A DNA stretch of 64,000 nucleotides from Acinetobacter sp. MB5 (lineage in GTDB: Bacteria > Pseudomonadota > Gammaproteobacteria > Pseudomonadales > Moraxellaceae). The notes under the pieces are model-generated. The model made no database searches. It was not told where the DNA came from and saw only the letters and a list, made by a program, of their open reading frames with translations. The position numbers and the translations under genes are program-made. The stretch lies in the NCBI RefSeq assembly GCF_003261585.1, contig NZ_POVU01000001.1, forward strand, positions 248,001 through 312,000, in the 5' to 3' direction. Below, piece by piece: positions 33,448-42,642 of this stretch (its first letter is position 1; each line of letters opens with the position of its first letter).

Positions 33448-35316
33448 TTACTTGATCTTGGCTTTTGACTTCAAATACTCAACATAGTCTGCAAGTTCTT
33501 GCTCACTACGACTCTGTTGATACCAAGTTTGTAATTGTTGCATTTGCTCAGCACTAATCGCCTTAGGATCCATTGGCAATACTTTAGACACCGCAATCAC
33601 AATCATTTCATCTGGTAAAGTTGTTGTTCCAACTGACCACATGCCATCTTTTGGTGCTGGCAGGGTGAATGCAATATTAGATACTTCTTTTTTCAGACCT
33701 TGACGTGGGAACACACCTGCTTTCTCAAACTTGATACTTGACTGAGTCAACACTTGTGCCGCAGGCTTAGTTTTAAATCCATCAAAGATTGCCGCTAAAC
33801 GCTGTTGTGCAATCGCTGCCGCTTTTTGGTCTAACACTTTATTACGAATCAGAGATGTTGCTTGAGCCAAAGATTGCGTTCCAGCAGCATGGTAATTACG
33901 GACTTTCACCCAAACCACATCACCATTTGCTAACTGAATACTGCTTGAGGCATTACGATCACCCGTTTTTACATCATCACTAAAGAGTTTTGCTTTTACA
34001 GATGCATCCGCCAAATATGGATCTTTTGTCCACACGGTTACTGCTTTCGCAGATTGTATTTTTGCTGTTTTAACTTGCTGTGTAACAACATCCAAAGCAT
34101 CATTACTAATCACTGAATCATTTAACTTGTTAACCATGTCACTAAATGCATTGGCTTTCTTCGTCTTTTCAATGTCTGCAATCAATTGTGCTTTAACCGC
34201 TTCTAATGGTGCAACTTTTACAGCTGGTGTATTTACTTCAATAATATGATAACCAAACTGAGTTTTTACAGGTTGTGAAATCTGATTGTCTGCCAAAGAG
34301 GCCACAGCATTATCAAACTCTTTTGAACCTAAAGTGCCTGCTTTATAACTATCAAGCAAACCACCTTTTTCTTTAGATGTTGGATCTTCAGAATATTGTT
34401 TTGCAGCATCAGCAAATGACATACCTGCCTTAATTTTTGCTTCAACTTCATTTGCCAGCTTAAGTGCTGCAGCGTCATCACGATTGTTCAACGTAATCAA
34501 AATATGATGAACTTCTTTAGAAGCATCAGTTTTCTGAGTTGTCGCATATTTACTATATGCTTGCTGAAGTTCTGCAGCAGTCGGTGCAGCCGTTGTTACA
34601 TTGACCATTGCTGGTGTTAAAACGACGTAATCAACATCAACATTGGCATTCTGTTTGAAACTCGTTTTATGTTTGTTGTAATAATCAGCAATTTCCTGAT
34701 TATTTACTGTCAAACCTTTTTTATAGTCATCAAGCTTCACACTCGCGAGATAAATTTCACGCTGTTCAGTTTGAATATTCGCCAAACGCTGAATATCCGC
34801 CTTATCTAATAATGTGTAATTCGAAACCGTTCCTGTAAGGATTTTTAAAGCCTGATCTTTGCGCAAATTTGCAATAAGAGTTTCTTTCGTTAAACCACTG
34901 GTACGTAAATAATTACCAAACGCCTCATCACTAAATTTACCATTGACTTGGAATTCAGGAACTTGCGAAAGCATTGTCACAAATTGCGCATCACTTAAGT
35001 TCAAACCCATTTTTTGAGCTTGCTGAAGCATAAGTTGACGTGCAATTAGAGTATCTAGTGCGTTCTTACGAATTACATCCATATTAAGTAAGGATGCATC
35101 ACCTTGAACATACTGCAAATATTGTTTCTGATAAGCTTTTACCAAGTCATCAAGATCCTTGTTTGAAATATCTTGACCATTGACTGTTTTAGCTACATCG
35201 GTTTTTTTCGATCCACTAAAATATCCTTCAATACCTACTAACGCTAAAGGAGCTAGGAATAACACCAGCAATGCGATGCCTAACCAACCTTTGATCAGTT
35301 TACGAAACGATTCCAT
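33448..35316 (-). CDS. ppiD: Periplasmic chaperone PpiD (SurA N-domain, parvulin)
   Basis: This 622 aa protein has a membrane anchor at residues 12-32 (GWLGIALLVLFLAPLALVGI), a SurA_N-type chaperone region (about 40-200) and a parvulin domain at about 265-360 (KEVHHILITLNN, SEDPTSKEKGGLLDSYKAG, TQFGYHIIEV). The C-terminal part packs with the N-domain. It is anchored in the inner membrane and helps newly exported outer-membrane and periplasmic proteins to fold near the Sec translocon. It lies directly downstream of hupB, a widely conserved pair, but a terminator separates them. Confidence 0.93.
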   Translation of the reverse strand: MESFRKLIKGWLGIALLVLFLAPLALVGIEGYFSGSKKTDVAKTVNGQDISNKDLDDLVKAYQKQYLQYVQGDASLLNMDVIRKNALDTLIARQLMLQQAQKMGLNLSDAQFVTMLSQVPEFQVNGKFSDEAFGNYLRTSGLTKETLIANLRKDQALKILTGTVSNYTLLDKADIQRLANIQTEQREIYLASVKLDDYKKGLTVNNQEIADYYNKHKTSFKQNANVDVDYVVLTPAMVNVTTAAPTAAELQQAYSKYATTQKTDASKEVHHILITLNNRDDAAALKLANEVEAKIKAGMSFADAAKQYSEDPTSKEKGGLLDSYKAGTLGSKEFDNAVASLADNQISQPVKTQFGYHIIEVNTPAVKVAPLEAVKAQLIADIEKTKKANAFSDMVNKLNDSVISNDALDVVTQQVKTAKIQSAKAVTVWTKDPYLADASVKAKLFSDDVKTGDRNASSSIQLANGDVVWVKVRNYHAAGTQSLAQATSLIRNKVLDQKAAAIAQQRLAAIFDGFKTKPAAQVLTQSSIKFEKAGVFPRQGLKKEVSNIAFTLPAPKDGMWSVGTTTLPDEMIVIAVSKVLPMDPKAISAEQMQQLQTWYQQSRSEQELADYVEYLKSKAKIK

Positions 35317-35405
35317 AAGTATTCCAATATTTTATTTGTGTGCGATTTTAACTGAAATCAAAAGGCGAATGAACGCATTTGCCTTGTTTATTTCGACAAT
35401 TCAAT

Positions 35406-35432
35406 AAAAAAACGCGCCTTATGGCGCGCTTT
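35406..35432 (-). terminator. Terminator of hupB
   Basis: The CGCGCC / GGCGCG stem with TTAT loop is followed by a T-run on the minus strand. Confidence 0.85.
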
Positions 35433-35446
35433 ATTTGCTGCTTTAT

Positions 35447-35719
35447 TTACGCAACAGCATCTTTCAAGCCTTTACCAGCTTTAAAGCTAGGTACTTTGCT
35501 TGCTTCGATTTGCAATTCTGCACCAGTTTTAGGGTTACGACCAGTACGTGCACTGCGCTCTTTAACGCTGAATGTACCAAAACCCACTAAAGTAACTGTG
35601 TCACCTGTTTTTAACGCTTCAGAAATTGAAGCAATAGTCGCATCTAATGCTTTACCTGCATCAGTTTTAGACAATCCCCCTTTTGTAGCAATTGCATCAA
35701 TTAATTCTGATTTATTCAT
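35447..35719 (-). CDS. hupB: Nucleoid protein HU
   Basis: This 90 aa DNABII-family protein has [18 protein letters not shown] in the dimerisation helices, [18 protein letters not shown] at the start of the DNA-binding arm (the HU signature) and [11 protein letters not shown] at the end. It bends DNA without sequence specificity and compacts the nucleoid. The AGGAC-type site lies just before the ATG. A single hup gene is usual in this group, so the B label is by convention. Confidence 0.95.
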   Translation of the reverse strand: MNKSELIDAIATKGGLSKTDAGKALDATIASISEALKTGDTVTLVGFGTFSVKERSARTGRNPKTGAELQIEASKVPSFKAGKGLKDAVA

Positions 35720-35867
35720 GAAGATTACGTCCTCTTAATTTGGTTGTTTAAATCCAAGGCTTTCAAATATAACCATAACGCCTTTATAGCAATGCTTGAG
35801 GTGAAAAGGCAATACTCACCAAAAGCTTTTGTCAGATTTCCCTGAAAAAATCTATGAAAATGCACAT

Positions 35868-36338
35868 TTATTGAGAGCTTTGTGAAAGCTGACGTTGCAA
35901 TGCTTGATTTTCTTCAACTAACATATCCACTTTACGGTGAAGAGACAGAATCAGTTGTTCCAGATGCTGAATATCTTTATTTGATGCTAAACCTAAGCGG
36001 TTGAGTGAAGTATTCACCCCTTGATCCAATATTTTTTCAACTTTATCTTTTGTTTCATAAACTGACTCTAAAGCCTTATCCGTTACTTTAGACACGGTTT
36101 GATCTGCAAAACCAAGCGTTTTCGCTTCCAGTTCTTCACCAACTTTGACTAGAGAGTCAAATAGTTTATTGCCCTCTTCTTCGGCACGTGAAAATGCTCC
36201 TAAACCAGCCAGCCAAATTTGTTGCGTGTACTTACGAAAATCTAAAGCAGTTTTTTGATTCTGCTTATTTTTTTTATCCTGAGTTTCAACGGAGCTTTCT
36301 TCCGATTCATTTTGCTGATTTATTATCCTCTTATTCAT
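35868..36338 (-). CDS. Phasin-family (polyhydroxyalkanoate granule-associated) protein
   Basis: This 156 aa protein is counted from the ATG at 36338, which has a clear AAGGAG; a longer reading to 36368 lacks one. The phasin region is seen as RKYTQQIWLAGLGAFSRAEEEG, followed by KLFDSLVKVGEELEAKT and a long amphipathic helix ending in a coiled coil (LHRKVDMLVEENQALQRQL). Phasins coat PHA granules or act as stress-linked chaperones. No PHA synthase gene adjoins it. Confidence 0.83.
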   Translation of the reverse strand: MNKRIINQQNESEESSVETQDKKNKQNQKTALDFRKYTQQIWLAGLGAFSRAEEEGNKLFDSLVKVGEELEAKTLGFADQTVSKVTDKALESVYETKDKVEKILDQGVNTSLNRLGLASNKDIQHLEQLILSLHRKVDMLVEENQALQRQLSQSSQ

Positions 36339-36521
36339 TGTTATCACTCCTTCTTTGTATGACAGCAACCGTCTTTAGGCATAATCACGTTATAATAACA
36401 AAGATTTGACTTGAACATTTTCCCAAACTGTTCTACAAAACTACTTCATTTTTTCGACCATTTTCATCGTTCGAGGACAATCAATGAAATCTTCGGATCT
36501 TCATTGAGGAATTTTGACTTT

Positions 36522-37169
36522 ATGAGTGAATCTCAACAGAAACAAGAACAACCCAAGTTGTTGTTAAACTTTGGCATGATTGCACTAGAAACTTTCTATA
36601 GTTTCATTTTCAAGCACGATGATGTGGTTCAACTACATGCAAAAGAGTTTTTAGACCAGCAATTAACAGTCAAAGTGAATTGTTATATTCCTTATATGGA
36701 CTTTTACGTCCGCTTTACCCGAAAAGGGATTTTATTTGACTTACACGCACCAGACTCATCTGTCGATTTAGAAATTAGCAGTACTGTTTTTGGTTACGTT
36801 CAAACTTTAGTCTTAGGCAACAAGAAAAGTGTCCGCGGAATTCGCATGTATGGACACGACCAACTCAAAGATCCTTTTCGAGATTTGTTAACTCAACTGG
36901 CATTACCAAAACTTGCTGCTGATTGGAAAAAATGGTTATTTCGTTCTGAACCTGACACAGAAGTCATTGCATCAAAAAAACGTATTGCACCTTTATTAGA
37001 AAAAATTGAATACCAACGATCAAAAATCAATAGCTTACAAGTTGAAGTTAAACAGTACAAAAATCGCCTACGTCACATTGAAAAAAAGCAACGCCGCTTA
37101 AATAGTTTTTTTATCACTGTAATTGTCATTCTTTTGTGTACTTTGCTATATAATCATTGGGCAGTTTAA
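36522..37169 (+). CDS. Conserved hypothetical protein with C-terminal coiled coil and membrane anchor
   Basis: This 215 aa product is counted from the ATG at 36522 behind GAGGA; the longer in-frame reading from 36411 begins in low-quality sequence. Residues 20-120 form a beta-rich domain (VKVNCYIPYMDFYVRFTRKG, then LEISSTVFGYVQTLVLG). A coiled coil follows (KSKINSLQVEVKQYKNRLRHI region), then one C-terminal span (FFITVIVILLCTLLY), making it a tail-anchored inner-membrane protein. The domain layout recalls SCP2-like lipid-binding folds such as UbiJ, but I cannot confirm it. Confidence 0.65.
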   Translation: MSESQQKQEQPKLLLNFGMIALETFYSFIFKHDDVVQLHAKEFLDQQLTVKVNCYIPYMDFYVRFTRKGILFDLHAPDSSVDLEISSTVFGYVQTLVLGNKKSVRGIRMYGHDQLKDPFRDLLTQLALPKLAADWKKWLFRSEPDTEVIASKKRIAPLLEKIEYQRSKINSLQVEVKQYKNRLRHIEKKQRRLNSFFITVIVILLCTLLYNHWAV

Positions 37170-37232
37170 AACAATAACATTAGCCGTTTAAATTTCACTC
37201 TCCGCTTAGTTTCAAATTTACCATCAAAAAAC

Positions 37233-37261
37233 TTGACTATTTTAGTCAGGATTCATAAAAT
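37233..37261 (+). promoter_or_regulatory. Promoter of the isc operon
   Basis: TTGACT (37233-37238) and TAAAAT (37256-37261) are 17 bp apart, 33 bp before the iscR start. The sequence between and after them is where a type 1 IscR site would act to repress the operon when clusters are plentiful. Confidence 0.7.
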
Positions 37262-37294
37262 TTAGGCATCTAGTCTAAACATGTGTATCGAATT

Positions 37295-37768
37295 ATGCGT
37301 CTAACCACTCGCGGTCGCTACGCAGTGACTGCTCTACTTGATTTAGCCTTGCAGCCACCTGAGCAAACGATCACGCTTGCAGAAATTGCAGCACGCCAAA
37401 CAATTTCAGTTGCTTATCTTGAGCAGTTATTTGCCAAACTTAAACGTCATGGTTTAGTTTCTAGCGTTCGCGGAGCAAATGGTGGTTACCATTTAGCAAG
37501 AAGCGCAAATGAAATTACTGTTTTAGAAATTATTGAAGCTGTTAATGAAACAGTCGATGCAACCCGTTGTGACCACAAAGGCAACTGCCAAAATGGCGCA
37601 ATGTGTTTAACTCACGACCTATGGCAAGATCTTTCCAACCATATCGCCGATTATTTAGCAAAAATTTCCTTATCTGACCTCATTTCTCGCGACAACGTAC
37701 AAACTGTTGCGATTCGCCAAAATTCAGCCTCTTATGAGTCAGACCTATTATCGGGTACAGGTATTTAA
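37295..37768 (+). CDS. iscR: Iron-sulfur cluster regulator IscR
   Basis: This 157 aa Rrf2-family protein starts [11 protein letters not shown] at 37295, the standard IscR start; a GTG four codons upstream is in frame. The winged helix covers residues 1-80 with [20 protein letters not shown]. The [2Fe-2S] ligands are three Cys in [13 protein letters not shown] near residues 92-104 plus the following His. Holo-IscR represses the isc operon; the apo form activates other genes. It is first in iscRSUA-hscBA-fdx, and its stop is one base before the iscS ATG. Confidence 0.95.
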   Translation: MRLTTRGRYAVTALLDLALQPPEQTITLAEIAARQTISVAYLEQLFAKLKRHGLVSSVRGANGGYHLARSANEITVLEIIEAVNETVDATRCDHKGNCQNGAMCLTHDLWQDLSNHIADYLAKISLSDLISRDNVQTVAIRQNSASYESDLLSGTGI

Positions 37769-37769
37769 C

Positions 37770-38987
37770 ATGAAACGTCCTATTTATCTTGACTACGCAG
37801 CAACAACTCCAGTTGACCCTCAAGTTGCTGAACGCATGATGGAATGCTTAACCTTTGATGGTACTTTTGGTAATCCAGCCTCGCGTTCACATGCTTACGG
37901 TTGGCAAGCAGAAGAAAAAGTGGAGTATGCACGCGAGCAAGTTGCGAATCTAGTTAAAGCCGATCCGCGTGAAATTGTTTGGACTTCTGGTGCAACTGAA
38001 TCTGACAACCTCGCACTTAAAGGTGTTGCTCAGTTTTATGCATCTAAAGGCAAACACATCATTACCAGTAAAATTGAACACAAAGCAATTTTAGATACTT
38101 GTCGTGAGCTTGAAGCTGAAGGCTTTGAAATTACGTATATCGAACCACAACCACAAACTGGTTTGATTACGCCTGAAATGGTTGCTGCTGAGCTTCGTCC
38201 AGACACCATTTTAGTGTCATTGATGATGGTCAACAATGAAATCGGTACTGTGACTGATGTTGCTGCGATCGGTGAATTGACTCGTGCCAACAAAACATTC
38301 TTCCATGTCGATGCTGCTCAAGCTGCTGGGAAGATTGAAATCGATTTAAGTCAAATCAAAGTAGACTTAATGAGCTTCTCTGCTCACAAAATCTATGGTC
38401 CTAAAGGTATTGGTGCACTATTTGTACGCCGTAGCCCACGTGTTCGTCTAAAAGCACAAATTCACGGTGGTGGTCATGAGCGTGGTATGCGTTCAGGTAC
38501 ACTTGCAACGCATCAAATCGTGGGTATGGGTGAAGCTTTTGAACTTGCAGGCAAAAATCTTCAATCTGAACAGGCACGTTTACGTGTACTTCGTGACAAA
38601 TTATGGAATGGTGTACAAAGCTTAGAGCAAGTCTTCCTGAACGGTCACCCAACACAAAACGTTGCCAACTACTTAAATGTCAGCTTCAACTTTGTTGAAG
38701 GTGAATCTTTAATGATGGCACTTAAAGACGCGGCTGTTTCAAGTGGCTCTGCATGTACATCTGCAACACTAGAACCATCTTATGTATTACGTGCGCTTGG
38801 CTTGTCTGATGAACTTGCACACAGCTCAATCCGTTTCAGTTTTGGTAAATACACCACTGAAGAAGATATTGACCACGTAATCAGCATTACTCAATCTGCT
38901 GTAGAAAAACTCCGTGAGCTTTCACCGCTTTGGGATATGTATAAAGAAGGCATCGACCTTTCAACAGTTGAATGGGCAGAACATTAA
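37770..38987 (+). CDS. iscS: Cysteine desulfurase IscS
   Basis: This 405 aa PLP enzyme starts at [18 protein letters not shown] (37770). The PLP lysine lies in [17 protein letters not shown] near residue 206, and the mobile active-site Cys in [17 protein letters not shown] near residue 328. It takes sulfur from cysteine and supplies persulfide to IscU for clusters and to TusA and ThiI for tRNA thiolation. The tusDCBE operon 5 kb upstream is another user of this sulfur. Confidence 0.97.
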   Translation: MKRPIYLDYAATTPVDPQVAERMMECLTFDGTFGNPASRSHAYGWQAEEKVEYAREQVANLVKADPREIVWTSGATESDNLALKGVAQFYASKGKHIITSKIEHKAILDTCRELEAEGFEITYIEPQPQTGLITPEMVAAELRPDTILVSLMMVNNEIGTVTDVAAIGELTRANKTFFHVDAAQAAGKIEIDLSQIKVDLMSFSAHKIYGPKGIGALFVRRSPRVRLKAQIHGGGHERGMRSGTLATHQIVGMGEAFELAGKNLQSEQARLRVLRDKLWNGVQSLEQVFLNGHPTQNVANYLNVSFNFVEGESLMMALKDAAVSSGSACTSATLEPSYVLRALGLSDELAHSSIRFSFGKYTTEEDIDHVISITQSAVEKLRELSPLWDMYKEGIDLSTVEWAEH

Positions 38988-39063
38988 TCCTTGCGATTAA
39001 TGTTTTTACCCCCATATTAAATTAAGGATACTCAGGCTAACCCCCTAGGTTCGGAGAAAGACC

Positions 39064-39450
39064 ATGGCATATAGTGAAAAAGTCATTGACCATTATGAAA
39101 ACCCTCGTAACGTCGGTGTACTTGACAAAAATGCGGAAAATGTTGGTACAGGTATGGTGGGTGCACCTGCATGTGGCGATGTAATGCGTTTACAAATTCA
39201 AGTCAACGATGAAGGTGTAATTGAAGAAGCACGCTTCAAAACTTATGGTTGCGGCTCAGCAATTGCATCGAGCTCTTTGGTTACCGAATGGTTAAAAGGC
39301 AAGACTCTTGATGAAGCTCAAGCGATCAAGAACATTGACATTGCAACTGAACTTGCTTTACCGCCAGTGAAAGTTCACTGTTCAGTATTGGCAGAAGATG
39401 CAATTAAAGCTGCGATTGAAGATTATCGTAGTAAAAAATCAAATGCATAA
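39064..39450 (+). CDS. iscU: Iron-sulfur scaffold IscU
   Basis: This 128 aa protein begins MAYSEKVIDHYENPRNVG. Cluster ligands are Cys in GAPACGDVMRLQI (near residue 37), FKTYGCGSAIASSS (63) and LPPVKVHCSVLAEDAI (106), with Asp39 and His105. The LPPVK motif binds HscA. It receives sulfur from IscS and builds [2Fe-2S] clusters. Third gene of the operon, with an AGGTTCGGAG-type site upstream. Confidence 0.97.
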   Translation: MAYSEKVIDHYENPRNVGVLDKNAENVGTGMVGAPACGDVMRLQIQVNDEGVIEEARFKTYGCGSAIASSSLVTEWLKGKTLDEAQAIKNIDIATELALPPVKVHCSVLAEDAIKAAIEDYRSKKSNA

Positions 39451-39481
39451 TTGTTTGGCAAGATAAATTCACGGAGTTTTC

Positions 39482-39802
39482 ATGATCCATTTAACTGAAA
39501 ATGCAGCCACTCATATCAGCAATTACCTAAAAAATCGCGGTAAGGGTGAAGGCATTCGCGTTGGGGTGAAAACTTCAGGCTGTTCAGGTTTAGCGTATGT
39601 ACTTGAGTTTGTCGATGAAGTCGATACACATGATCAAGTCTTTGAGCAGTTTGGTGTAAAAGTTTTTATTGATCCAAAAAGTTTGGTTTATCTCAATGGA
39701 TTGGAAATGGACTATGTAAAAAATGGTCTAAATGAAGGCTTTGAATTTAATAACCCAAACAAAAAAGGTGAATGTGGTTGCGGTGAGTCTTTCACTGTTT
39801 AA
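39482..39802 (+). CDS. iscA: A-type iron-sulfur carrier IscA
   Basis: This 106 aa protein has the three A-type Cys ligands: one in [14 protein letters not shown] near residue 35 and two in GECGCGESF at residues 99-101. It carries Fe-S clusters from IscU to apo-proteins, mainly [4Fe-4S]. It lies 31 bp after iscU. A hairpin follows before hscB. Confidence 0.95.
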   Translation: MIHLTENAATHISNYLKNRGKGEGIRVGVKTSGCSGLAYVLEFVDEVDTHDQVFEQFGVKVFIDPKSLVYLNGLEMDYVKNGLNEGFEFNNPNKKGECGCGESFTV

Positions 39803-39828
39803 TTCTCCCTTTCACCTTCCCTTTCAAT

Positions 39829-39853
39829 AAAACAGTGTATAATTCACTGTTTT
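39829..39853 (+). other. Hairpin between iscA and hscB
   Basis: A perfect 9-bp stem, AAAACAGTG / CACTGTTTT, with loop TATAATT lies between iscA and hscB. It could partly terminate transcription, stabilise the upstream iscRSUA RNA, or, through its TATAAT, mark an internal promoter for hscBA-fdx. Confidence 0.5.
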
Positions 39854-39884
39854 ATTGACGTTTACCTCGTGGAAATCATCCCCC

Positions 39885-40400
39885 ATGAATCATTTTGAGT
39901 TGTTCGGATTACCTATTGCACTCGATATTGATTTAGCAGCTTTAAAAAATAGCTTTTTGAAATTGCAACAACAATATCATCCTGATAAAGCACAAGATAA
40001 AGATCAAGCACTCATCAAATCGAGTGAGATTAACCAAGCCCATAAAGTGTTATCACATGTTGATAGCCGCGCTGGTTATTTACTCGCACTTAAAAAGCAA
40101 GATCATGGCCTAGACCAATCTATTCACGACTTTGAATTTTTACAGTCTGCACTAGAAATTCGTGAACAGCTCGATGAAGCACAAAACCCTGAGCAACTAC
40201 ACACTTTAAAAGATGAAGTGAATCAATGGATTGCTGGTTTAGTTCGCGAATTCAAAATCGACTATGACGATGAAGATTGGGGCGAAGCACGTGATACTGT
40301 TCGTAAGTTACGCTTCTTCCAACGTGTCATGAATGACATTGATAAGGCTGAAGATCGCTTACTTGATGATGAACAGTACGATTTGGATGATGAATTTTAA
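39885..40400 (+). CDS. hscB: Fe-S co-chaperone HscB
   Basis: This 171 aa protein is counted from MNHFELFGLP at 39885. It has a J domain at residues 1-75 with HPD in QQQYHPDKAQDKDQA, and a C-terminal three-helix IscU-binding domain (QSALEIREQLDEAQNPEQL). It brings IscU to HscA and stimulates its ATPase. The length matches E. coli HscB. Confidence 0.95.
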   Translation: MNHFELFGLPIALDIDLAALKNSFLKLQQQYHPDKAQDKDQALIKSSEINQAHKVLSHVDSRAGYLLALKKQDHGLDQSIHDFEFLQSALEIREQLDEAQNPEQLHTLKDEVNQWIAGLVREFKIDYDDEDWGEARDTVRKLRFFQRVMNDIDKAEDRLLDDEQYDLDDEF

Positions 40401-40425
40401 TTTTTATATTCAAGGATTTTAACAG

Positions 40426-42291
40426 ATGGCTCTCTTGCAAATTGCTGAACCAGGTCAGTCAAGTGCGCCGCACGAACATCGTGTTGCGATTGGGATTGAC
40501 TTAGGCACAACGCACTCTTTGGTTGCCACTGTACGCTCAGGTCAAGCTAAAGTTTTAGAAGATGAACATGGCCGAGTGTTATTGCCATCGATTGTGCATT
40601 ATGCCAAGCAGCAAAATGCGTATGGTGAAGAAGCAAAACCATTCATTACCCGTGATCCGAAAAATACCATTGTTTCGGTTAAACGTTTCATGGGACGTTC
40701 AAAAGCGGATATTAAATTTCAGCATCCCTATGAACTGGTTGGTGCAGATAATGAAATGCCTGCATTCCAAACCAATGCTGGGCCAAAAACACCTGTTGAA
40801 ATCTCTGCTGATATTTTAAAACAACTCAAACTTCGTGCTGAAGACAGCATTCAACAACCACTCACTGGTGCCGTAATTACTGTTCCTGCCTATTTTGATG
40901 AAGCCCAGCGTCAAGCAACACGTGATGCTGCTCAGCTTGCAGGTTTAAATGTATTACGTTTATTGAATGAGCCTACAGCTGCGGCTGTTGCTTATGGCTT
41001 AGACCAAGAAACCAATTTATCAACTGACCGTAACTATGTCATTTACGACTTGGGTGGCGGTACATTTGACGTTTCAATTTTACGTTTCTCGCAAGGCGTG
41101 TTTGAAGTGCTTGCTACGGGTGGACACACTGCCCTTGGTGGTGATGACCTTGACCGTCTCATTGTAAAATGGGCAAAAAAACAGCTTAATCTTGATGAAC
41201 TCGATGATGCTGAATATGCTCACTTTATGGTGACTGCACGTAAAGCCAAAGAACAGCTTTCTGAGCAGCAACACGTTCAATTACACTTGCTTGATCAGGT
41301 AATTACTTTAGATCGTCCAACATTTGAGTCGATTATTCAAGTGGCACTTGACCGCACCATTACCGTCTGTAAACGTGTTTTACGTGATGCCAAACTTGAG
41401 CTTAGCGACATTCAAAATGTCGTATTAGTCGGTGGTTCAACACGCTCTTATGCAGTTCAAAAAGTCGTAGCGGATGTTTTCCAACAAGAGCCTCTATGTA
41501 CCATCAACCCAGATGAAGTGGTTGCAATTGGTGCTGCGATTACTGCAAACCAGTTGGTTGGCAACAGCCAAGATGGATCATTATTGCTTGATGTGACACC
41601 ACTGTCTTTAGGTTTAGAGACCATGGGCGGATTGGTAGAGCGTCTGATTTCACGCAATACGTCTATTCCTGTTGCGCGTCGCCAAGAGTTCACAACCTAT
41701 CAAGATGGTCAATCTGCCATGTTAATTCATGTCGTTCAGGGCGAACGTGATTTGGTTGAACATTGCCGTTCTTTAGGACGCTTTGTGCTGCGTGGTATTC
41801 CACCAATGACCGCAGGTCAGGCACGGATTGAAGTCACTTTCCAAGTCGATGCCGATGGTCTTTTAGCAGTTTCTGCACGTGAAACAACCTCTGGCGTTGA
41901 AGCTCATATCGACATTAAACCATCTTATGGTTTATCTGATACCGACATGGAGCGCTTACTGCTTGAAGGCTTCCAATATGCTGAAGAAGACAAACAACTT
42001 CGCCATTTGCAAGAAACCAAAGTTGAAGCACAACGTGAACTTGAAGCTTTAACACAAGCGCTGAAAGCTGATGCCGGTTTGCTCAGTGAATCGCAGTTAA
42101 GTGCCTTACAACAAGCACAACAGCAACTTGATACTCAATTACAAGGTCAAGATATTCAAGCGATTGAAAATGCTGTTAATCAGCTTAAAGTGCACAGCGA
42201 TGCTTTTGCAGCATTGCGTATGAACCGCCATATTGACCATGCCCTCAAAGGCACAAAATTAGACGATTGGTCAAACTCAACTTCTGAATAG
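40426..42291 (+). CDS. hscA: Hsp70-type chaperone HscA
   Basis: This 621 aa protein has an ATPase domain at residues 20-390 with [31 protein letters not shown] and [15 protein letters not shown] signatures, then a substrate-binding domain ([16 protein letters not shown] onward) that grips LPPVK of IscU, and a helical lid. ATP-driven release of the cluster from IscU is its role. It is the standard partner of hscB in this operon. Confidence 0.96.
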   Translation: MALLQIAEPGQSSAPHEHRVAIGIDLGTTHSLVATVRSGQAKVLEDEHGRVLLPSIVHYAKQQNAYGEEAKPFITRDPKNTIVSVKRFMGRSKADIKFQHPYELVGADNEMPAFQTNAGPKTPVEISADILKQLKLRAEDSIQQPLTGAVITVPAYFDEAQRQATRDAAQLAGLNVLRLLNEPTAAAVAYGLDQETNLSTDRNYVIYDLGGGTFDVSILRFSQGVFEVLATGGHTALGGDDLDRLIVKWAKKQLNLDELDDAEYAHFMVTARKAKEQLSEQQHVQLHLLDQVITLDRPTFESIIQVALDRTITVCKRVLRDAKLELSDIQNVVLVGGSTRSYAVQKVVADVFQQEPLCTINPDEVVAIGAAITANQLVGNSQDGSLLLDVTPLSLGLETMGGLVERLISRNTSIPVARRQEFTTYQDGQSAMLIHVVQGERDLVEHCRSLGRFVLRGIPPMTAGQARIEVTFQVDADGLLAVSARETTSGVEAHIDIKPSYGLSDTDMERLLLEGFQYAEEDKQLRHLQETKVEAQRELEALTQALKADAGLLSESQLSALQQAQQQLDTQLQGQDIQAIENAVNQLKVHSDAFAALRMNRHIDHALKGTKLDDWSNSTSE

Positions 42292-42300
42292 GTAAAGAAT

Positions 42301-42639
42301 ATGCCACGTATTAAAGTTCTTCCGCATGCACAAATTTGCCCTGAAGGCGCAGAGTTTGAAGTCGAAAACAACACAAACTTATGTGAAAGCTTACTCAAAA
42401 ACGGCATTAAAATTGAACATGCTTGTGACATGTCTTGTGCATGTACCACTTGCCATGTGATTGTACGTCGTGGTTTTGACAGCTTGGAAGAAATGAATGA
42501 TGTCGAAGCTGATTTGCTTGATCGTGCATGGGGCTTAGAGCCAGATTCACGTTTGTCTTGTCAGGTAAATGTTGAAAATGAAGATTTGGAAGTCGAAATT
42601 CCAAAATACACGATCAATCACGCATCAGAAAATCACTAA
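42301..42639 (+). CDS. fdx: [2Fe-2S] ferredoxin of the isc system
   Basis: This 112 aa protein has the adrenodoxin-type cluster ligands in EHACDMSCACTTCHVIV (Cys42, 48, 51 region) and RLSCQV near residue 88. It supplies electrons for sulfur reduction during cluster assembly. It starts 10 bp after hscA. It is the last gene: no iscX follows; the next gene converges from the other strand. Confidence 0.95.
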   Translation: MPRIKVLPHAQICPEGAEFEVENNTNLCESLLKNGIKIEHACDMSCACTTCHVIVRRGFDSLEEMNDVEADLLDRAWGLEPDSRLSCQVNVENEDLEVEIPKYTINHASENH

Positions 42640-42642
42640 GTT

